Counted from the first letter of the stretch, positions 1 through 11,834 are shown. The stretch is DNA of 64,000 nt from Cristatella mucedo (GCA_009760855.2 WPIO01000018.1:284001-348000), one strand, 5' to 3'. Numbers and translations: made by a program. The notes: generated from the letters alone by a model not told the origin.

Positions 1-1130
1 GCGGCGGCGGCGGCGCTGGTAGTTGCTCGACACGACGATAGCGAACACAGCCCGTCCCCGCGTTACCGGCGCCACTTGAACGCCGCACGTCGCGACTGGA
101 GGGCTGGCCACCGCTTGCCCGCTCGCTTGCGCACTCGCGTCGACGGAGAACGAGGGCGGAGGGGAGGCGCGTTTTCCTAGTGCCGGCTGCAGGGCGTGGG
201 AATACTACCAGCGCCCAGCCGCCAGAGCGCCCGGAAAGTGGCGCGGCCGCGGAGCGTCCGTGCGGCGGCGGTTCGCTAGCCGCGCGAGGAGCTGCCGACG
301 TCGCCAGAGGGCGCGGATGCGCGAGTCTCGTCTTTCTCGCACTTTCGATCCGAGCAGCAGTCCGACAAGGTCACGAGCGTCACACTATGGAAAAACGACG
401 GTCGCGGCGGTCGGCTGCGGTCGACTCGTGAGGCCAGCGACTAGCGAAACAGGGCGGGGGGGGGACTGTCACATGATTGATCACGTGGCTAAAGCCATTG
501 CAGGCGGCGGCGACCGTGGTGTTCGTTGCACACCGAGGAGAGAGCCGCGTTTGTAGTTAGGTGCATTTCCCTGCGGAATGGACGTCGGTGACCCCCTTTG
601 ACCGCTCCGCAGCTCCGTCGGTACGAACGCCGCACGCGCAAGCGTTGCAACGCTCCTTAGATCTATTGTACATCTACGGTACGACATTGTTCAGGCGTAA
701 CACAAAGGCGCCGGACCGGCTAGCACGCGCGTTCGCACGCGTCATGGCGGAGGCACCGCTTTGGTGCGGTTACGGTAATATTACGCAAGCGCGAATCCTC
801 TCGGGCCGATAAACGTCACGTGTGCTGATGAGTGAAGCGTGCCGGGCTTTCTTCTTGACGTCATTGCAGCAGAAAAGTACCTAGAATTAACTTTAGCGAG
901 GTCGGCTAGGCCTGCGAGAAGGAGGAGCGATGGCGCACTTCACCTCGCGGCTCGCCCTGCCTGGACCGGCGACCTTCGCACTCGGAAGGACCGGTTCGGT
1001 CGAGCCGCGGGCTACGTTCCGCCAACCGTCGGCGCTAACCCAGCTACGTCAGAGCACTGGCCGTGCAAGCACCGGCCTTGCGTCGCAGTCCAGCCCGCCG
1101 GGCGCGCGGTCGCGTTAGGAACGGCTGCCC
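1..1130. other. GC- and CpG-rich region, no supported gene
   Basis: The stretch is strongly GC- and CpG-rich, like a CpG island. Open frames overlap on both strands, as GC-rich DNA allows by chance, and none has a recognisable domain. CACGTG E-box cores lie near 482 and 816. An ATG in good context at 744 (MAEAPLWCGY) runs into a possible GT donor at 775, so a first exon is conceivable but unproven. Confidence 0.35.
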
Positions 1131-2018
1131 TGGTCTATTCAAAACTGTCTCTGACTTTGACAGGTCAAAGGAAAGTTTTCCAGAGCTCATCATCCAAGCG
1201 ATCGCTTATCATCATGTCGCCTGACTGCGGTTGTACACTGACCTAGCCACTGATCAGCATGCATTCACTTTTTAATGACCTCTCGCGGCGGCAGTAAACC
1301 TGTTGGCCTATTGGCAACCGTCAGTTTCCCTAGCTTACTGGCCTTTGTTTAATCGCGACAGATGAATTATCGTGTAATAATCTTAGTCTTTTTAGGAAAT
1401 AAAACTGCCTACGAGTTATGACGGCGTACTCGAGATGGCTGCCTTCCCCGAGTCATTTGGGCTATGTCGTCACTGCGAACGCCGGTAAAGCCAATGCCGG
1501 TCGATGGACCACCAGACAGCCGCAGAATGACAGCGAACTTAAGCTCGAGTGTTTGGCGAGCGTATGCACGCTCAGCTATTCTGTGGCAATCTCATACAAA
1601 ATCTACTCTCCAATAAAACAGCCGAACTCTACAAGACACTCGAGCTACAGGACGAGAAGAATGTGGAGAACCGTGCACAACCTAAAGAAACTTGCATTTG
1701 TATTTATACATTTCAACTGGCGGGCGATCGACTCTACAGCAGCGATAGCACTATGCGTGCAGCGTCCTCATGAACAGATGGACACTCCGCAAACAGTTTC
1801 ATTATGTATATCCTGTTGCTAGGCTATACAGTAGGTGACGCAGGCACCTGACAGTAACCAGGTACCTGTGTCGCCTAAGGAACCTAGGATGGCTGGCGCT
1901 GCGGTTTGCAGCCTTGAGCAAGTCGCGAAAGACTCAGCAAGATTAGCACTATTCGTTTTAAGTACTGATGTTTAGATATTTTGTCACAGTTCCTCTAAAT
2001 ATATCTTCCTATATCTTG
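1131..2018. other. Intergenic, nothing recognised
   Basis: I see no domain, RNA gene or repeat. A 134-codon frame at 1418-1822 starts near a YY1-like GATGGCTGCC, but its translation has no protein-like features that I recognise. Confidence 0.4.
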
Positions 2019-2019
2019 C

Positions 2020-2070
<51 letters not shown>

Positions 2071-2076
2071 CGTGTG

Positions 2077-2108
<32 letters not shown>

Positions 2109-2142
2109 CAAGTGCGCGTGCGTACGTGTGAGAGAGTGTGTT

Positions 2143-2178
<36 letters not shown>

Positions 2179-2192
2179 TGTGTGTGTATGGG
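2019..2192. repeat. Compound (AT)n(TG)n microsatellite
   Basis: A run of AT dinucleotides passes into a long, slightly interrupted TG run. The overlapping open frames are pure low complexity and are not genes. Confidence 0.95.
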
Positions 2193-2287
2193 TCTTAATC
2201 TTTCACTCGCCCTCTCAATCTTTCTATTTCTCAACCTCTCCCTTAATCACCTCTCAGACTCTCATATCCCAGTCTCTCTCCCTGTTA

Positions 2288-2415
2288 ATCTATCGCCACT
2301 AACCATTCGATCATGCTTCCTTTGCAGCAAATGTTAAGTTCCTAGAAAGAGATCGAGTTATCTGAGGGCACTATAAAAAATTTATTATTATTGCTATTAT
2401 TATTATTATTATCTC
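2288..2415 (+). mobile_element. L2-type LINE, 3' terminal fragment
   Basis: The segment matches the 3' end of the larger L2 copy at 40581-42253: the block before the tail, then the CCTAGAAAGAGATCGAGTT-type motif, the GGGCACTATA motif and a (TTA)n tail. It is a 5'-truncated relic. Confidence 0.85.
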
Positions 2416-3150
2416 CATCTACACAACTGCATCTCTGTCCTCTTATCTATAACTTTCTTGAATTATTTATTTCTCAATAAATCAATCTCAACCTCTCAAG
2501 ATCACTCTCTGCATCTGTATCTCTTCTCTCTGTCTCTCTCCTCTCTGTCTCTCTCTCCCCCTGAGTATGGAACCAAATCTTTAATGTAATACCCGCCGGT
2601 TTATTATTAGTGCCTCGTGCGGTTGTGTATACATTACCGGCAACGCAGGGGTCGATAGTTTCTTTAGCATCCAGCACTTTGGATGACGAATTTATGTATT
2701 TACAGGCTAGTAAAAAATTCAATTACCTATTCAACCTACTTTGACCTGCAAGGCCCCCCATAGCGATTTCAGACTCGTGAAGTATACACCTCATCGTGCC
2801 CCAAAGGGGCGCCCCGAGGGAGCTCGTGCCCCAGGGTCCCTTTTTTTCATCATCTACTCCTCTCTTTTTCTTTAAGCTTCTGTTGGCGACATACTATTAA
2901 GCTCTGCGACTCTTAGACACCGGACTTCACTTTCCATAATTCTTTAAATCGACGAAACTCAGTAAGACTAATCGGGATACACCTTCCCAGTCGTCCTAAG
3001 CTGGCGAAACTGTGCCACGAAGCTTCCTCAACTGCACTCCCAATTCAGCTCTATAACAGTAATAATCTGAATAAATCTTTCGTATAGCGCCCTAAGAAAA
3101 TCAAGTCTCTGCGTTGGTGCTTTGCAAATCACTGCAATAGAAGTTGCAAC
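2416..3150. other. Pyrimidine-rich then unique sequence
   Basis: The CT-rich part at 2500-2570 is low complexity. The rest shows no gene or repeat that I recognise. Confidence 0.4.
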
Positions 3151-3153
3151 TAA

Positions 3154-3187
3154 GAGTTAGTGGCAAGCTTGGCAGCTGCCACTAACG
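3154..3187. repeat. Short hairpin
   Basis: GTTAGTGGCA and TGCCACTAAC form inverted arms around a loop of about a dozen bases. It lies just before the longer perfect palindrome. Confidence 0.7.
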
Positions 3188-3210
3188 TGGATGTCCTGGT
3201 GCACAAAGTG

Positions 3211-3272
3211 CACCTCTGTGCACAAAGTCCCGGTGTCACAGCTGTGACACCGGGACTTTGTGCACAGAGGTG
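3211..3272. repeat. 62-bp perfect palindrome, no spacer
   Basis: The left arm 3211-3241 is exactly the reverse complement of the right arm 3242-3272, with the centre between 3241 and 3242 (CACAG|CTGTG). There are 31 base pairs per arm without mismatch. The bases just outside (3210 and 3273) do not pair. Confidence 0.97.
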
Positions 3273-3274
3273 GA

Positions 3275-3545
3275 GTTAGTAGGCTGGTACAAGGTGGCGA
3301 AGCGACTTGTAGGGTAACGAGAGAATCGGTTAAAGGCGATTCGATGCCTGTTTGCTAGAGAGCCGGTAGAGCTCAGACACAGCTGTGGCTCATTTTGGCC
3401 ACCAGGCCGATGGCAATAAGCTCTGCCAGATGCTGAGCTGCTGCTGCTGAGTTTGGCACCAGTTGCAGGTGACTAAGAGCAAGGGCCGGTAGTCCCGAAT
3501 AAAAGCAGTTGCAGTAAGCTAGACGCGACGAAGCCTACGTATCGC
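3275..3545 (-). mobile_element. Degraded L2-type LINE fragment
   Basis: On the minus strand it resembles the C-terminal part of the L2 reverse transcriptase ORF. The closest match in the window is the relic at 30480-31165, with which it shares the CAGATAGGTAGGCTGG-like and CGATGCCTG blocks. It is full of stops. Confidence 0.5.
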
Positions 3546-3804
3546 CACTACTCTCCAGATAGGCAAGTGGTTTTATGGAGTAGCAGACCGCATGCGCGCG
3601 GAATGAAAAAAGGATCGCATTCGCGTGCGAACGTTCCTTTACTTTATGCAGCTGTAGTGGCAAACTGCTTCTTTGAATAGGCGCAGACTCCACACACTTC
3701 GTTTGCTCCTCGAGAGCTTGCAGTTGATGAGCTGCGATGCAAGTTACGCTAGTGAATGCCTCTTTGACGTTTTACCACGTTGACGTGCCTCCTTTACAGA
3801 ACGC

Positions 3805-3875
3805 GTGAAGTACGCAAATAGTGAGATTAAGTTATCTGAGGTTGCTATGCAAAAATTATTATTATTATTATTATT
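3805..3875 (+). mobile_element. L2-type LINE tail
   Basis: A GAGATTAAGTTATCTGAGG motif, a GCTATGCAAAAA junction and (TTA)n match the last 60 or so bases of the L2 element. Confidence 0.65.
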
Positions 3876-3899
3876 CTTATTGGGCCAACCAATAACGAG

Positions 3900-4750
3900 G
3901 CTTGTCGGCCGATCGACGCCCGCGATTGGCGCCCCCGAACCCTGCTGCGCTTGCTCCGCGCCGGCACGAGCTACGGTCGCGAAACGCAGCACACGCAAGA
4001 GCTGCGCGGCAACTCGCGTGGCGCGGCAAAAGCGCGCCCACGGAGCAGTCGTCCTCTGTCGTCCGCTGTCGTGCGCTCGGCGGCGGCGGCGGCGGCGGCG
4101 GCTTCGAGCGCCGAAGCGCGCCGCCGCCCTAGTCACCGGGCGCGCGAATTGCCGGCGCGCGCGACAGCCGGCGGCCACAGTCGAAGCGGCTCGGAGCATT
4201 CGTAGCGCGCCTCCCACTAAGAAGAAGGCGGCAGTCGAGGGCTGCTCGGCACTGACACGTGCCGCTAATCATTCGATTAACCCAGTAGGCTCTGCATTGG
4301 CCTAAACGAGCCTCGTTAACCGACTATTCGTCACTTCCGGCGGCTCGAACGAGAAAACACCATTGCATGATGCCGCTTCCGGCTTAGCGCGCTTAATGGG
4401 CCAGCCATTCGGCGTCTGCGCGCAGCGACAGCACTCAGCCAGGCGGCGCCAGAGGTCGCTCGAGTGGCGCTATAGGTGGGCGTTGTTGACGACATGTATT
4501 TTTGCTTTCACCGTTGTCTGGCTGACGGCAAATTCTCCTACGCAATCTCCGCGGCGGTCGTATTCAAAAAGGCCTTTCGAGAGCCGGTTGACGCTCAAAC
4601 GAAGTCCACCCCCCCACCGGACGTGGAGCGCTTCCCGTTGGGGCTGCAGCAAAATGGCTGCTTGAAGTGCTGCACGCGAGTGTAGCGGCTCTAGCGGATG
4701 CAGCGGCTTCCGCTTACAAGCAGAAGAAGGCAGCGCTCACAGCGGCGCTG
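3900..4750. other. CpG-rich region with (CGG)n
   Basis: A GC-rich block with a short CGG run at about 4078-4102 and ETS-like TTCCGG motifs near 4335 and 4373. Several frames are open on both strands because of composition. It looks like a promoter-type CpG island or GC-rich exon material, but no product can be assigned. Confidence 0.35.
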
Positions 4751-5091
4751 CGACGGTCCCAGCCGACGACGCGCTACGAATACCGGCGACGCTCTGATAT
4801 TGAAAAACGCAGCTAGCAGCGTGTAGGTACGGGACCGATGCGAGCAGGTACGCCCGACAGTGGAGGAACGCGTCGGTCACAAAGATTGCCCACAAGTTAA
4901 CGTAACAGGTCCGTATCCGCAGTGCATAGAAATCTATTCGACATAGATAGAGGATTACAGGCGTCCCACGGCACCCAATACGTACAGCAGCTTTCGCACG
5001 GCTCCAAGCGTAGAGCGCAATTCAGCACGACTTCGAAAGTACGACTTACTGCCATGACATGGCTTAAGCTTTAAAGCTGCCCAACCATGCA
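4751..5091. other. Intergenic, nothing recognised
   Basis: I see no gene, RNA or repeat. Confidence 0.4.
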
Positions 5092-5275
5092 TTATTTAAA
5101 GAAAAATGCTAGCTGATTAAGCAGCCAATTTTTTATATAGCGGCAACAGAAGAGCCTTTCCGGCAATCACCGCCGCTTGCAGCGGCGATAAGGGATCGTC
5201 CACCGCAGGATTCGAAACCCGCAACGTCGGGACCCCGAGGTCGTGAAGAGCAACCGCCTTACATGAACGGCTCCA
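5092..5275 (-). mobile_element. SINE1 (tRNA-derived), diverged copy
   Basis: Read on the minus strand there is a tRNA-like head (AAGGCGGTTGCTCTTCACG, then a B-box-like GGTTTCGAATCC). A body follows with CCGCTGCAAGCGGCGG and AAAGGCTCTTCTGTTGC, and it ends near GCTGCTTAATCAGCTAGC. Four other copies share this layout (21574, 21872, 35868, 53021). The promoter boxes are damaged. Confidence 0.8.
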
Positions 5276-5589
5276 AGCAGTTACGGTACAGGGGCCGTAA
5301 ATAATAACGAACATTTCGACCGCCACAATCTGGCCGATTTAGCGCGCTGCCGTTCACTAAAAATATCGCGGGCGCACGGCAGGCAACTTAAGGCACGCTC
5401 TTCACAAGTGTACTGCAGCGACCGTTCAGCGCCTGGATTTGCCTACAGATCGCTTACCTACGGAGAGCAGATCGCTCGTAAAAGTAAGCGAACGGGGTGA
5501 CCCACAAGTCTTATATACTGTCCAGTTTAAAGAATTCATCAAGATATAAATGAGGAGCAATCAAGCTTACCAATTAACAATTAATTAAT

Positions 5590-7470
5590 TAGTTAACAAT
5601 TAGCCCTGACCGACCGGAGCCGCGGGAGAAACCGGCAGCTCGCGGCTTCGGAGCCGTCGGATGGCGTCGGACGCGCACAGCCAAGGCCGGAGCCGCGCGC
5701 GCACGAGACGCACGAGACGCACGAGACGCACGTGTGAGTGCGATTTCGCGTTACGATGCGCTCGCGAGCGCCTCGTACTATCGCGGCTCTTTTCGCAAGC
5801 TTTTTCTTAGGTTCAGAGTAAGTGGCCGACCTGCGGCGGACGCCGATGTCACTGATCGGTCATCAGTGTTCAGTGACGTCACTGATCACGACGTCACCGA
5901 CGCAGATGCAGAGTCTGAGTCGGTGGCCAAAGTAAAGCTTCAGCTGCCGCCGACGCCGATCGTCGCGCGAGACTTTGACAAGCGGGCAGGAAGCGGCGCT
6001 AGTAGGTCGCCGAACCGGACTCGCCGTAGCCGTCCAGACTCGCAGCTCGCTCGCCTCGATCGCGCGCGCGCGTGAGCGCGAGAGAGAGAGCGGGCGAAAA
6101 GGTCCGTGCGCGCGTTCGACCTGAAAACTTTCGCAAGAGAGCCGTCGCGCGGTCGTTGGCGTTCGTCGTTCGCGAGTGACGTCAGTCGGTCGCACGGCGA
6201 CGCTTCCTCTCGACGGTGGCGCCGCATTCGCTCGCATACAATCCTTCGCCGCAGGCTAGCAGCGGCAGCGGCAGCGGCGGCGGCGGCCGCCGCAGGAGGG
6301 CGGCGAGCGAACATGACCGCGTTCATTTTTCGGTGAACAGTCTCGGCGGTAGTCGTTCGTTGCGCTCAATTTGGGCTAGAAAGCCGCTAACGTTCAGCCT
6401 CATTGTTTCGATTTTACTCGGATGATCCAAGTTGCAAATATTGTTCTGCACGATACAATTTTTCCGATCCGGTCATTTATGATGCAGTATATGCATGCAC
6501 ACTACACATCGTTTGATGCAATCGTAAAAATTACCTTGAAAATTCACCGCGCGCGCCGCGGTACAGCCTAGTTCGCTCGATACAGTCTCGTTCGCGTATT
6601 TACAAGCTACACATCCTGGCTGCAACGGGACGTCCGGCTCCTCCTCCGGGAACAGGTCACCGTCGTCGACACGCGCAGGTCCGCGCCGACCTCGATTCAG
6701 TCGAACTCTGTCGACATGTTTATATTATTCATGCAGAGATTATTTTGGGCGCTATATTATACACCGCAGTAGGCAACTCTGCATCGTACAGGTTCTATAC
6801 ATGCAGAACGATAGCTGCAACGCCTCCAGCGACTGGGCAGCAAACGCCGCCGCCGCCGCCGCCGCCGCCCGTGGAAGCGCGCGGAAGGTGGCGGCGGCGG
6901 CGACGGTTGCGGTGGCGGCAGGCAATTTGTGGAATTCCTACGGACTGCTCAGCCACCTGCGCTGCGCGCCCCAAAGGTGCTCGGGGCGCGCAGCGCGGGC
7001 GGAGGGCTCTGCGCTCTCCGCCGGCGAAGAGTGCGGCACTCGCGGCCCGCACGAACGTCCGTCCGGGCGCGCGCGCCCGAGCAATGCACCGGAGGGCGCC
7101 CTTCGCCTGGATGCAATTACGCTCGCTTCGTCGCCTCGGACGGAGCGACGCTTTCGCGGAGCGGCGGCTGCGAGCGGCGACGGGTGGGCGACAGCTGTTG
7201 TCGGCGATTACTCTCCGGTATTTGCACAGCTGCCGCTCGGCCGCGGCAGCACGGGCTCGACTCAAACGCGCCGCACGCGAGTACAGGTTACGCAGCTTGG
7301 ACTCCCCTTGACCTTGGGCCGCCGCCGGGAATCGCTGGCGGGAAGAGTGTTGGAAACGCGTTACGCGCTTTTCTCTACGCAATCGGATTTTTCCAATGGG
7401 ACGCGGCAATACGACAGTGCTAGATGGTCCTCTAGTCGCATGCGCTGGGAGGAAGGCGCGCCTTTCTGAG
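5590..7470. promoter_or_regulatory. CpG island with CREB/ATF-like sites
   Basis: A 1.9-kb CpG-dense block. It contains the palindromic CRE GTGACGTCAC at 5873-5882, a second ACGACGTCACC nearby, and another TGACGTCAG at about 6177. A 9-base tandem (GCACGAGAC type) lies at 5701-5733 and GCC/CGG runs at 6257-6300 and 6846-6870. All three plus frames and a minus frame are open through 6800-7410, which is the mark of composition and not of one coding frame. A promoter with a GC-rich first exon is the natural reading, but direction and product are unknown. Confidence 0.4.
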
Positions 7471-8199
7471 AATAATTTCCGGTTGTTGTTGTAAATATAC
7501 CTTAATTACGAGGGACGCAGCTACGGAAAATGTGCGCAGGGTGACGGCGAATGTCGGTGACCTTGGACGCGACATGCGCAGACGAAATTCCGCTTCGTAC
7601 ATTTAAACGTTGCGAGCAGCATTTCCTTCCCTTGTCTATCACACCTCGACAAATCTCGAGCGTCATTGGAAGTGCTGCGTGTAGATGGAACGACTAGTTG
7701 ACGCACTGGCCCATTTAAAATCGGTTGATTTCATTCCCTTCATGTCAGGCAACCAAGAAGTCATTGAAGCATCTGCTAAACGCTTTTGAAATGTGCGGCC
7801 CATCTTATCGACTAAGGCAGCAACGTTGAACCGTTGACCCCGCGGCGTTTCGATCTCTGCCGACATTATGTTTCGTAAAAAACCTCCATTAATGAGCTTC
7901 TGTAATGGTATACATTTCATGCGGTTCAGCGTCACCATATATTGGCTAGCTTAGTTCAAATATACACTCGATCTGAACTAAGATACTGCTTTATTTGTGC
8001 CGCGATTCTTTCCACTTTCCCCGCATCTCAAACTCCCACAGCCCTCTACTAGTGCTTATTGCTGATATTTGCACTTGGAGGGCAGCTGATTTTCACAAAT
8101 CTGGCGACATTACCTAATTAGTAATTAAGGCCGATCAAACGTTACTCAGAAACGGGAAAGCCAGAGTCGCCGACCGTCGGTCGACTCGACCAGCTAGTC
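7471..8199. other. Intergenic, nothing recognised
   Basis: The 91-codon minus frame at 7663-7938 has no motif that I recognise. No repeat is seen. Confidence 0.4.
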
Positions 8200-9680
8200 A
8201 CTCGGCTAATGCGGCGTCGTCTATTTATGGATTGAGCTCGCTTGCAGCTACGGCTTGCGGCTATGGGCGCTGTGCCCACAGCAGCTTATGCGGCGTCGTT
8301 GCGTCGCCCTTTGGCCCAGAGCCAGCTCACTTTCCGCTCCTGCTATGCGCACTCTGCCCGCAGCCGAAATGAAGCTGGAGCTCTGGGCCAACGAGCAGCG
8401 CCGCGTTAGCCCAGTTATCTCCCGTCGCCTCTAGCTGCCTCCTCTCCTATATAGCCGCTCAGTAAATGACAGCATCCGCTCCTTCGTCAAATCTGCCTCA
8501 TTCACCTACGCAACACTGCGACCGTTTGGGCTTGCTAAGATAGGTTTGCCTATTAGATATTACTAGCTATTCTTCCTATTTACCTATTAGTCAACTAGGA
8601 CCAACCTAGCTGGTCCGTGCATTCGCGATATCCCGTGAATATCGTGTGCAGCTCGATAGTGCGTCCAGGGCTTCCTGCCTGCTCCTGCTGTGAGACGCCC
8701 GCACTCGCATGCTCGGATGCTTATCGGCCGTCGTAGACGTTGACGCTACTGACGCGATACGCCGCTGCTCATCAAGCTGCGTTGCTTGCTCATTGCCGCT
8801 GCTCATCAAGCTGCGTTGCTTGCTCATTGCCGCTGCTCATCAAGCTGCATCGCTTGCCTCGGCTCGAGCGGCTTATCGATATTAAGAGTCTGTCGCTCAA
8901 CTTTCGGTCGGCCAAAGTCTCTCGCTCCGACCGACCTGCCGATCTGAATAAGTTTCGCTGGCAGGCCTCCCAGCCCCCCTCTAGCAGTCCTTTGCTTCCT
9001 GACAGTCGATAGGTTGATTGGTTGATCGATAGGTTGCTGTACCCTCAATCTATCGGGGAGCATGCCCTCAATTACTACGCCCCACTCTCAAGTAGGACGG
9101 ACGGTAGCGCACTTGCGACTGAAATCGTGGCATCTCGCGATTTTGGGATGCTCAAGGGGCAATAACATAATTATTACAGCCTTTGTTCCGTCTGAGTGAA
9201 TTATACTTTGCCTAACGCTGAACGCACGGCCGAGTTGGCCCGCACCCTGCCGCTTGCTAAGCGACGTAGCCGACTGCCGAATTCGATTCAGTTCGAGTCC
9301 ATGCGCCGTATGCAAGGCGCCTCGCCCAGGGCGTCTCTGGCGCCAACCTACTTAGCATTGCCAAAGGGTCGTAAGTTTGTGGCGTGAACTGAACCGAGGT
9401 AGACGCGCAGATTGAGGATTTTACTGAACTCTATTCGCAAGCGCGCCATGTCGCTGCGCGTCTAGATCAGTTAAATGCGGACACTCCTTGCAGACGCCGC
9501 TTCCGCAGGACGCGCGCACGGACGCCGCCCTATAATCAGGGTGCTCGCACGGAGGAATCGATCGGCAGCGCCCGTTGGCTCCGTAGAAACCCCCGGGAGC
9601 AGAGCCCAGGACGGACGCGGCTCTAAAGAAGACTCGTCCACCACCGGGAAACGTTCCTACTTCGCTCTAAACTAAGAGCG
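8200..9680 (+). mobile_element. Possible decayed LTR retrotransposon (LTR and gag-like part)
   Basis: A stretch at about 8160-8520 ends in a TATA-like CCTATATAGCC followed by a pyrimidine-rich segment, as in an LTR core promoter. A frame at about 9396-9627 encodes a helical then arginine- and proline-rich peptide (FTELYSQARHVAARLDQLNA near its start), which resembles the C-terminal half of a gag protein. No second LTR, primer-binding site, protease or polymerase was found. The call rests on general resemblance only. Confidence 0.25.
8761..8850. repeat. 34-bp minisatellite, about 2.6 copies
   Basis: The unit CGCTGCTCATCAAGCTGCGT plus TGCTTGCTCATTGC repeats twice exactly and then partially. 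Confidence 0.9.
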
Positions 9681-9805
9681 AGAGCAATCCACCGCCCGTG
9701 CGCGGCGCGCATCTACGACCGCGCGTTCGCTGTCGCGCACCTGTCCACGTCCTCTCGAGCCGCGGCGGCTCGTGCGCTGCTGCTAAACTGCGGATTAGGG
9801 CGCAT

Positions 9806-9990
9806 TGATTAGGGCACATGCTATGCTTCCCACTTTCTCTTTGTTGCGTGAGACGAAGTCTGTTGGCTACCGAATGCGTACCGAAAGCCGCCTAGGCTGT
9901 GAGTGCGCTGTATACAAGTCTCCTGCGTAACACCCACATGGTCCTTATGACTTTGTGGAGTTACAGACGGAGATACGTTACATTACATAC
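9806..9990 (+). mobile_element. LINE-B 3' end
   Basis: It matches, in opposite orientation, the 3' part of the LINE-B relic at 54235-55090: GCTTCCCACTTTCT, TTGCGTGAGACGAAGTCTGT, GTGAGTGCGCTGTATACAA and GAGTTACAGACGGAGAT appear in the same order. It is flanked by short repeats of GATTAGGGCACATT type. Confidence 0.8.
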
Positions 9991-10025
9991 ATTGATTAGG
10001 GCTCAGTGATTAGGGCACATTGATT

Positions 10026-10965
10026 CGGGCACATGAGCGACGTGCTTTTGCTTTGTGCCCCGGTTAACTTGTCATTTCTTATTATCCTGTGTACTTTGAA
10101 TGCTCGACCGGCGCACGATTCAGGGCATGTCACTAACCAGAGATCCTGCGGACAAGCAGACTAGAAGGCCAAATAGCTCGCGCGTTTGCAGCAGCAGGTG
10201 CCCGTCTAAGCACGGTACCGAGGGTGATTTCTGGCAGGCCTGCCAAAGCGAAATCCTTGGCTTGATATTAACTCTTGCGTACTGCTTCTTTCGCAGAGAG
10301 CTGCACAATGCCCGAATAGATAATCGATTCTCACGAAGCTGCGCTTTGCAGGAGGATTATTATAAGTACCATCTACAAAGTTGCTAGGTCTCGCCCGTGC
10401 TTAAGATCCAGCCGTTCGGTCAATCCTATCGGCCATGCCTGCAGTGGTGGCGTATTCGCACAACTTGGCTGCTGCTGCACGTCGCGAGCAGCAGCAAGGC
10501 AGCCAAGATTTTTTACAGATCTTGAAAACTGGCTTGAAGACCTATTTCTCAATCGTTGCCAAAACGAGGCTCAGGGCTTAGCGTCGCATTCTAGCGGAAG
10601 CCTGCAAAAGACAATCGTAGCTAGCAATCTTAAACTAAGGCGAAAAGGTTAGAGGTAAAACCAAACAAAGACTTTAATAGTATACGCTAAGAGAAATAAA
10701 TGGAGTGCTTAGGTTTTGCATGCATGCAGCTGTTTTATCTTGATCTTCACTATAATCGACACACCAGAGTCTTAATGACCGCGGCCATAATGAAGATGAA
10801 TCGCCTATACTACTAATAACTAATTTTCGCCTAATATATAATAATTACTAATTTTCTGACGTGCTCAATATCTGTTGATCCCACACACTGTCATGCCTAT
10901 TGGATGGCTACTGCCTCACTAAATCCGGTGATGCCGCTTATTTCGAATCAAGTCATGGCGCTTCT
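10026..10965. other. Intergenic, nothing recognised
   Basis: Only short frames without motifs are present. The AT-rich part at 10800-10860 is low complexity. Confidence 0.4.
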
Positions 10966-10969
10966 GATT

Positions 10970-11480
10970 AAACAGCAATAAGGATAATAACAATAGTACA
11001 TTTGTTATACGGCGCCCGAAGAGAACTCAATCTCTTTCTCGACACTTTACATTTGCTGTCAAGGAAGCGCGATCGAATGGTTAACCGTAGCATGGTCAAT
11101 GAACAACAAGCGTTACTTGCTTAGAGGTGACATGCACAGGGTCAGCATGCAAATATGGTTAGTGGCAGACTGCACGGCGTCAGCACACAAAAGACGAATC
11201 ACACGAATCCGCTAAATGCTGCGATGAATAGGTGCATTTTCATTTTCTTTTTAAACGTGGTCAAGTCAGTGGATGTCGTGGTGAAAGTCGGGAGTTCGCT
11301 TCAGGCTTTCGGAGCGCACAAACTAAAGGCACGGTCTCCAAAGGATTTGAGGTTCACGCGATTTAAAGGTAAACGATTAGATTCCGAAAAGCGAGCGGTA
11401 CGATGCTTAGCCTGGTGGGGGAATGGTGCGGTGGGAGGCTACAAGCGCTGCCGTATTGTTCCTGGCTTTCGGATGGGCCG
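10970..11480 (-). mobile_element. L2-type LINE 3' end
   Basis: On the minus strand it runs from the end of the RT ORF (GGAGACCGTGCCTTTAGTT) through the 3' UTR with its repeated GCATGC blocks to the GGGCGCC and (ATT)n tail. It forms an inverted pair with the plus-strand L2 at 11835-12660. Confidence 0.85.
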
Positions 11481-11834
11481 TAATGTTCTTTTCTTAAGTT
11501 CAGCCAGTGCATTCCGGTGTCCGCTCGGCCAGACATACTACTTGGGCGTGAGATGAGAGCCGAATTCTCACTGCTCCTGGAGGAGCTGGCTTTGTGAGAA
11601 TTCCAATTCGCCAACGAGACCTAGGAAGGAAGCCTCTATAAATCAACCAATCGGGCGTTTGAATGCACGAGGCACCCGTGGTGGACGCCCTATGCGCTGC
11701 CTCCGAAAAGCGTTGGCTACGAATCAGAGCCAAAGATCTGCAGGATTGGATGGACTGCCGTTCGCCCACGAAGACACGACTGCGAGCCCGGCGGAAGTAT
11801 TCCGATTCTGGTTTGTCCAGCCAATCGTTGGCTT

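Noticed and set aside
1968-2337. Cysteine/valine and histidine/threonine repeat frames
   Set aside because: They translate TG/CA microsatellites. The same applies at 19940-20266 and 25884-26394.
6745-7469. Overlapping frames of 160-222 codons on both strands
   Set aside because: Three plus frames and one minus frame are open together, which points to CpG-rich composition. No family motif or splice evidence favours one.
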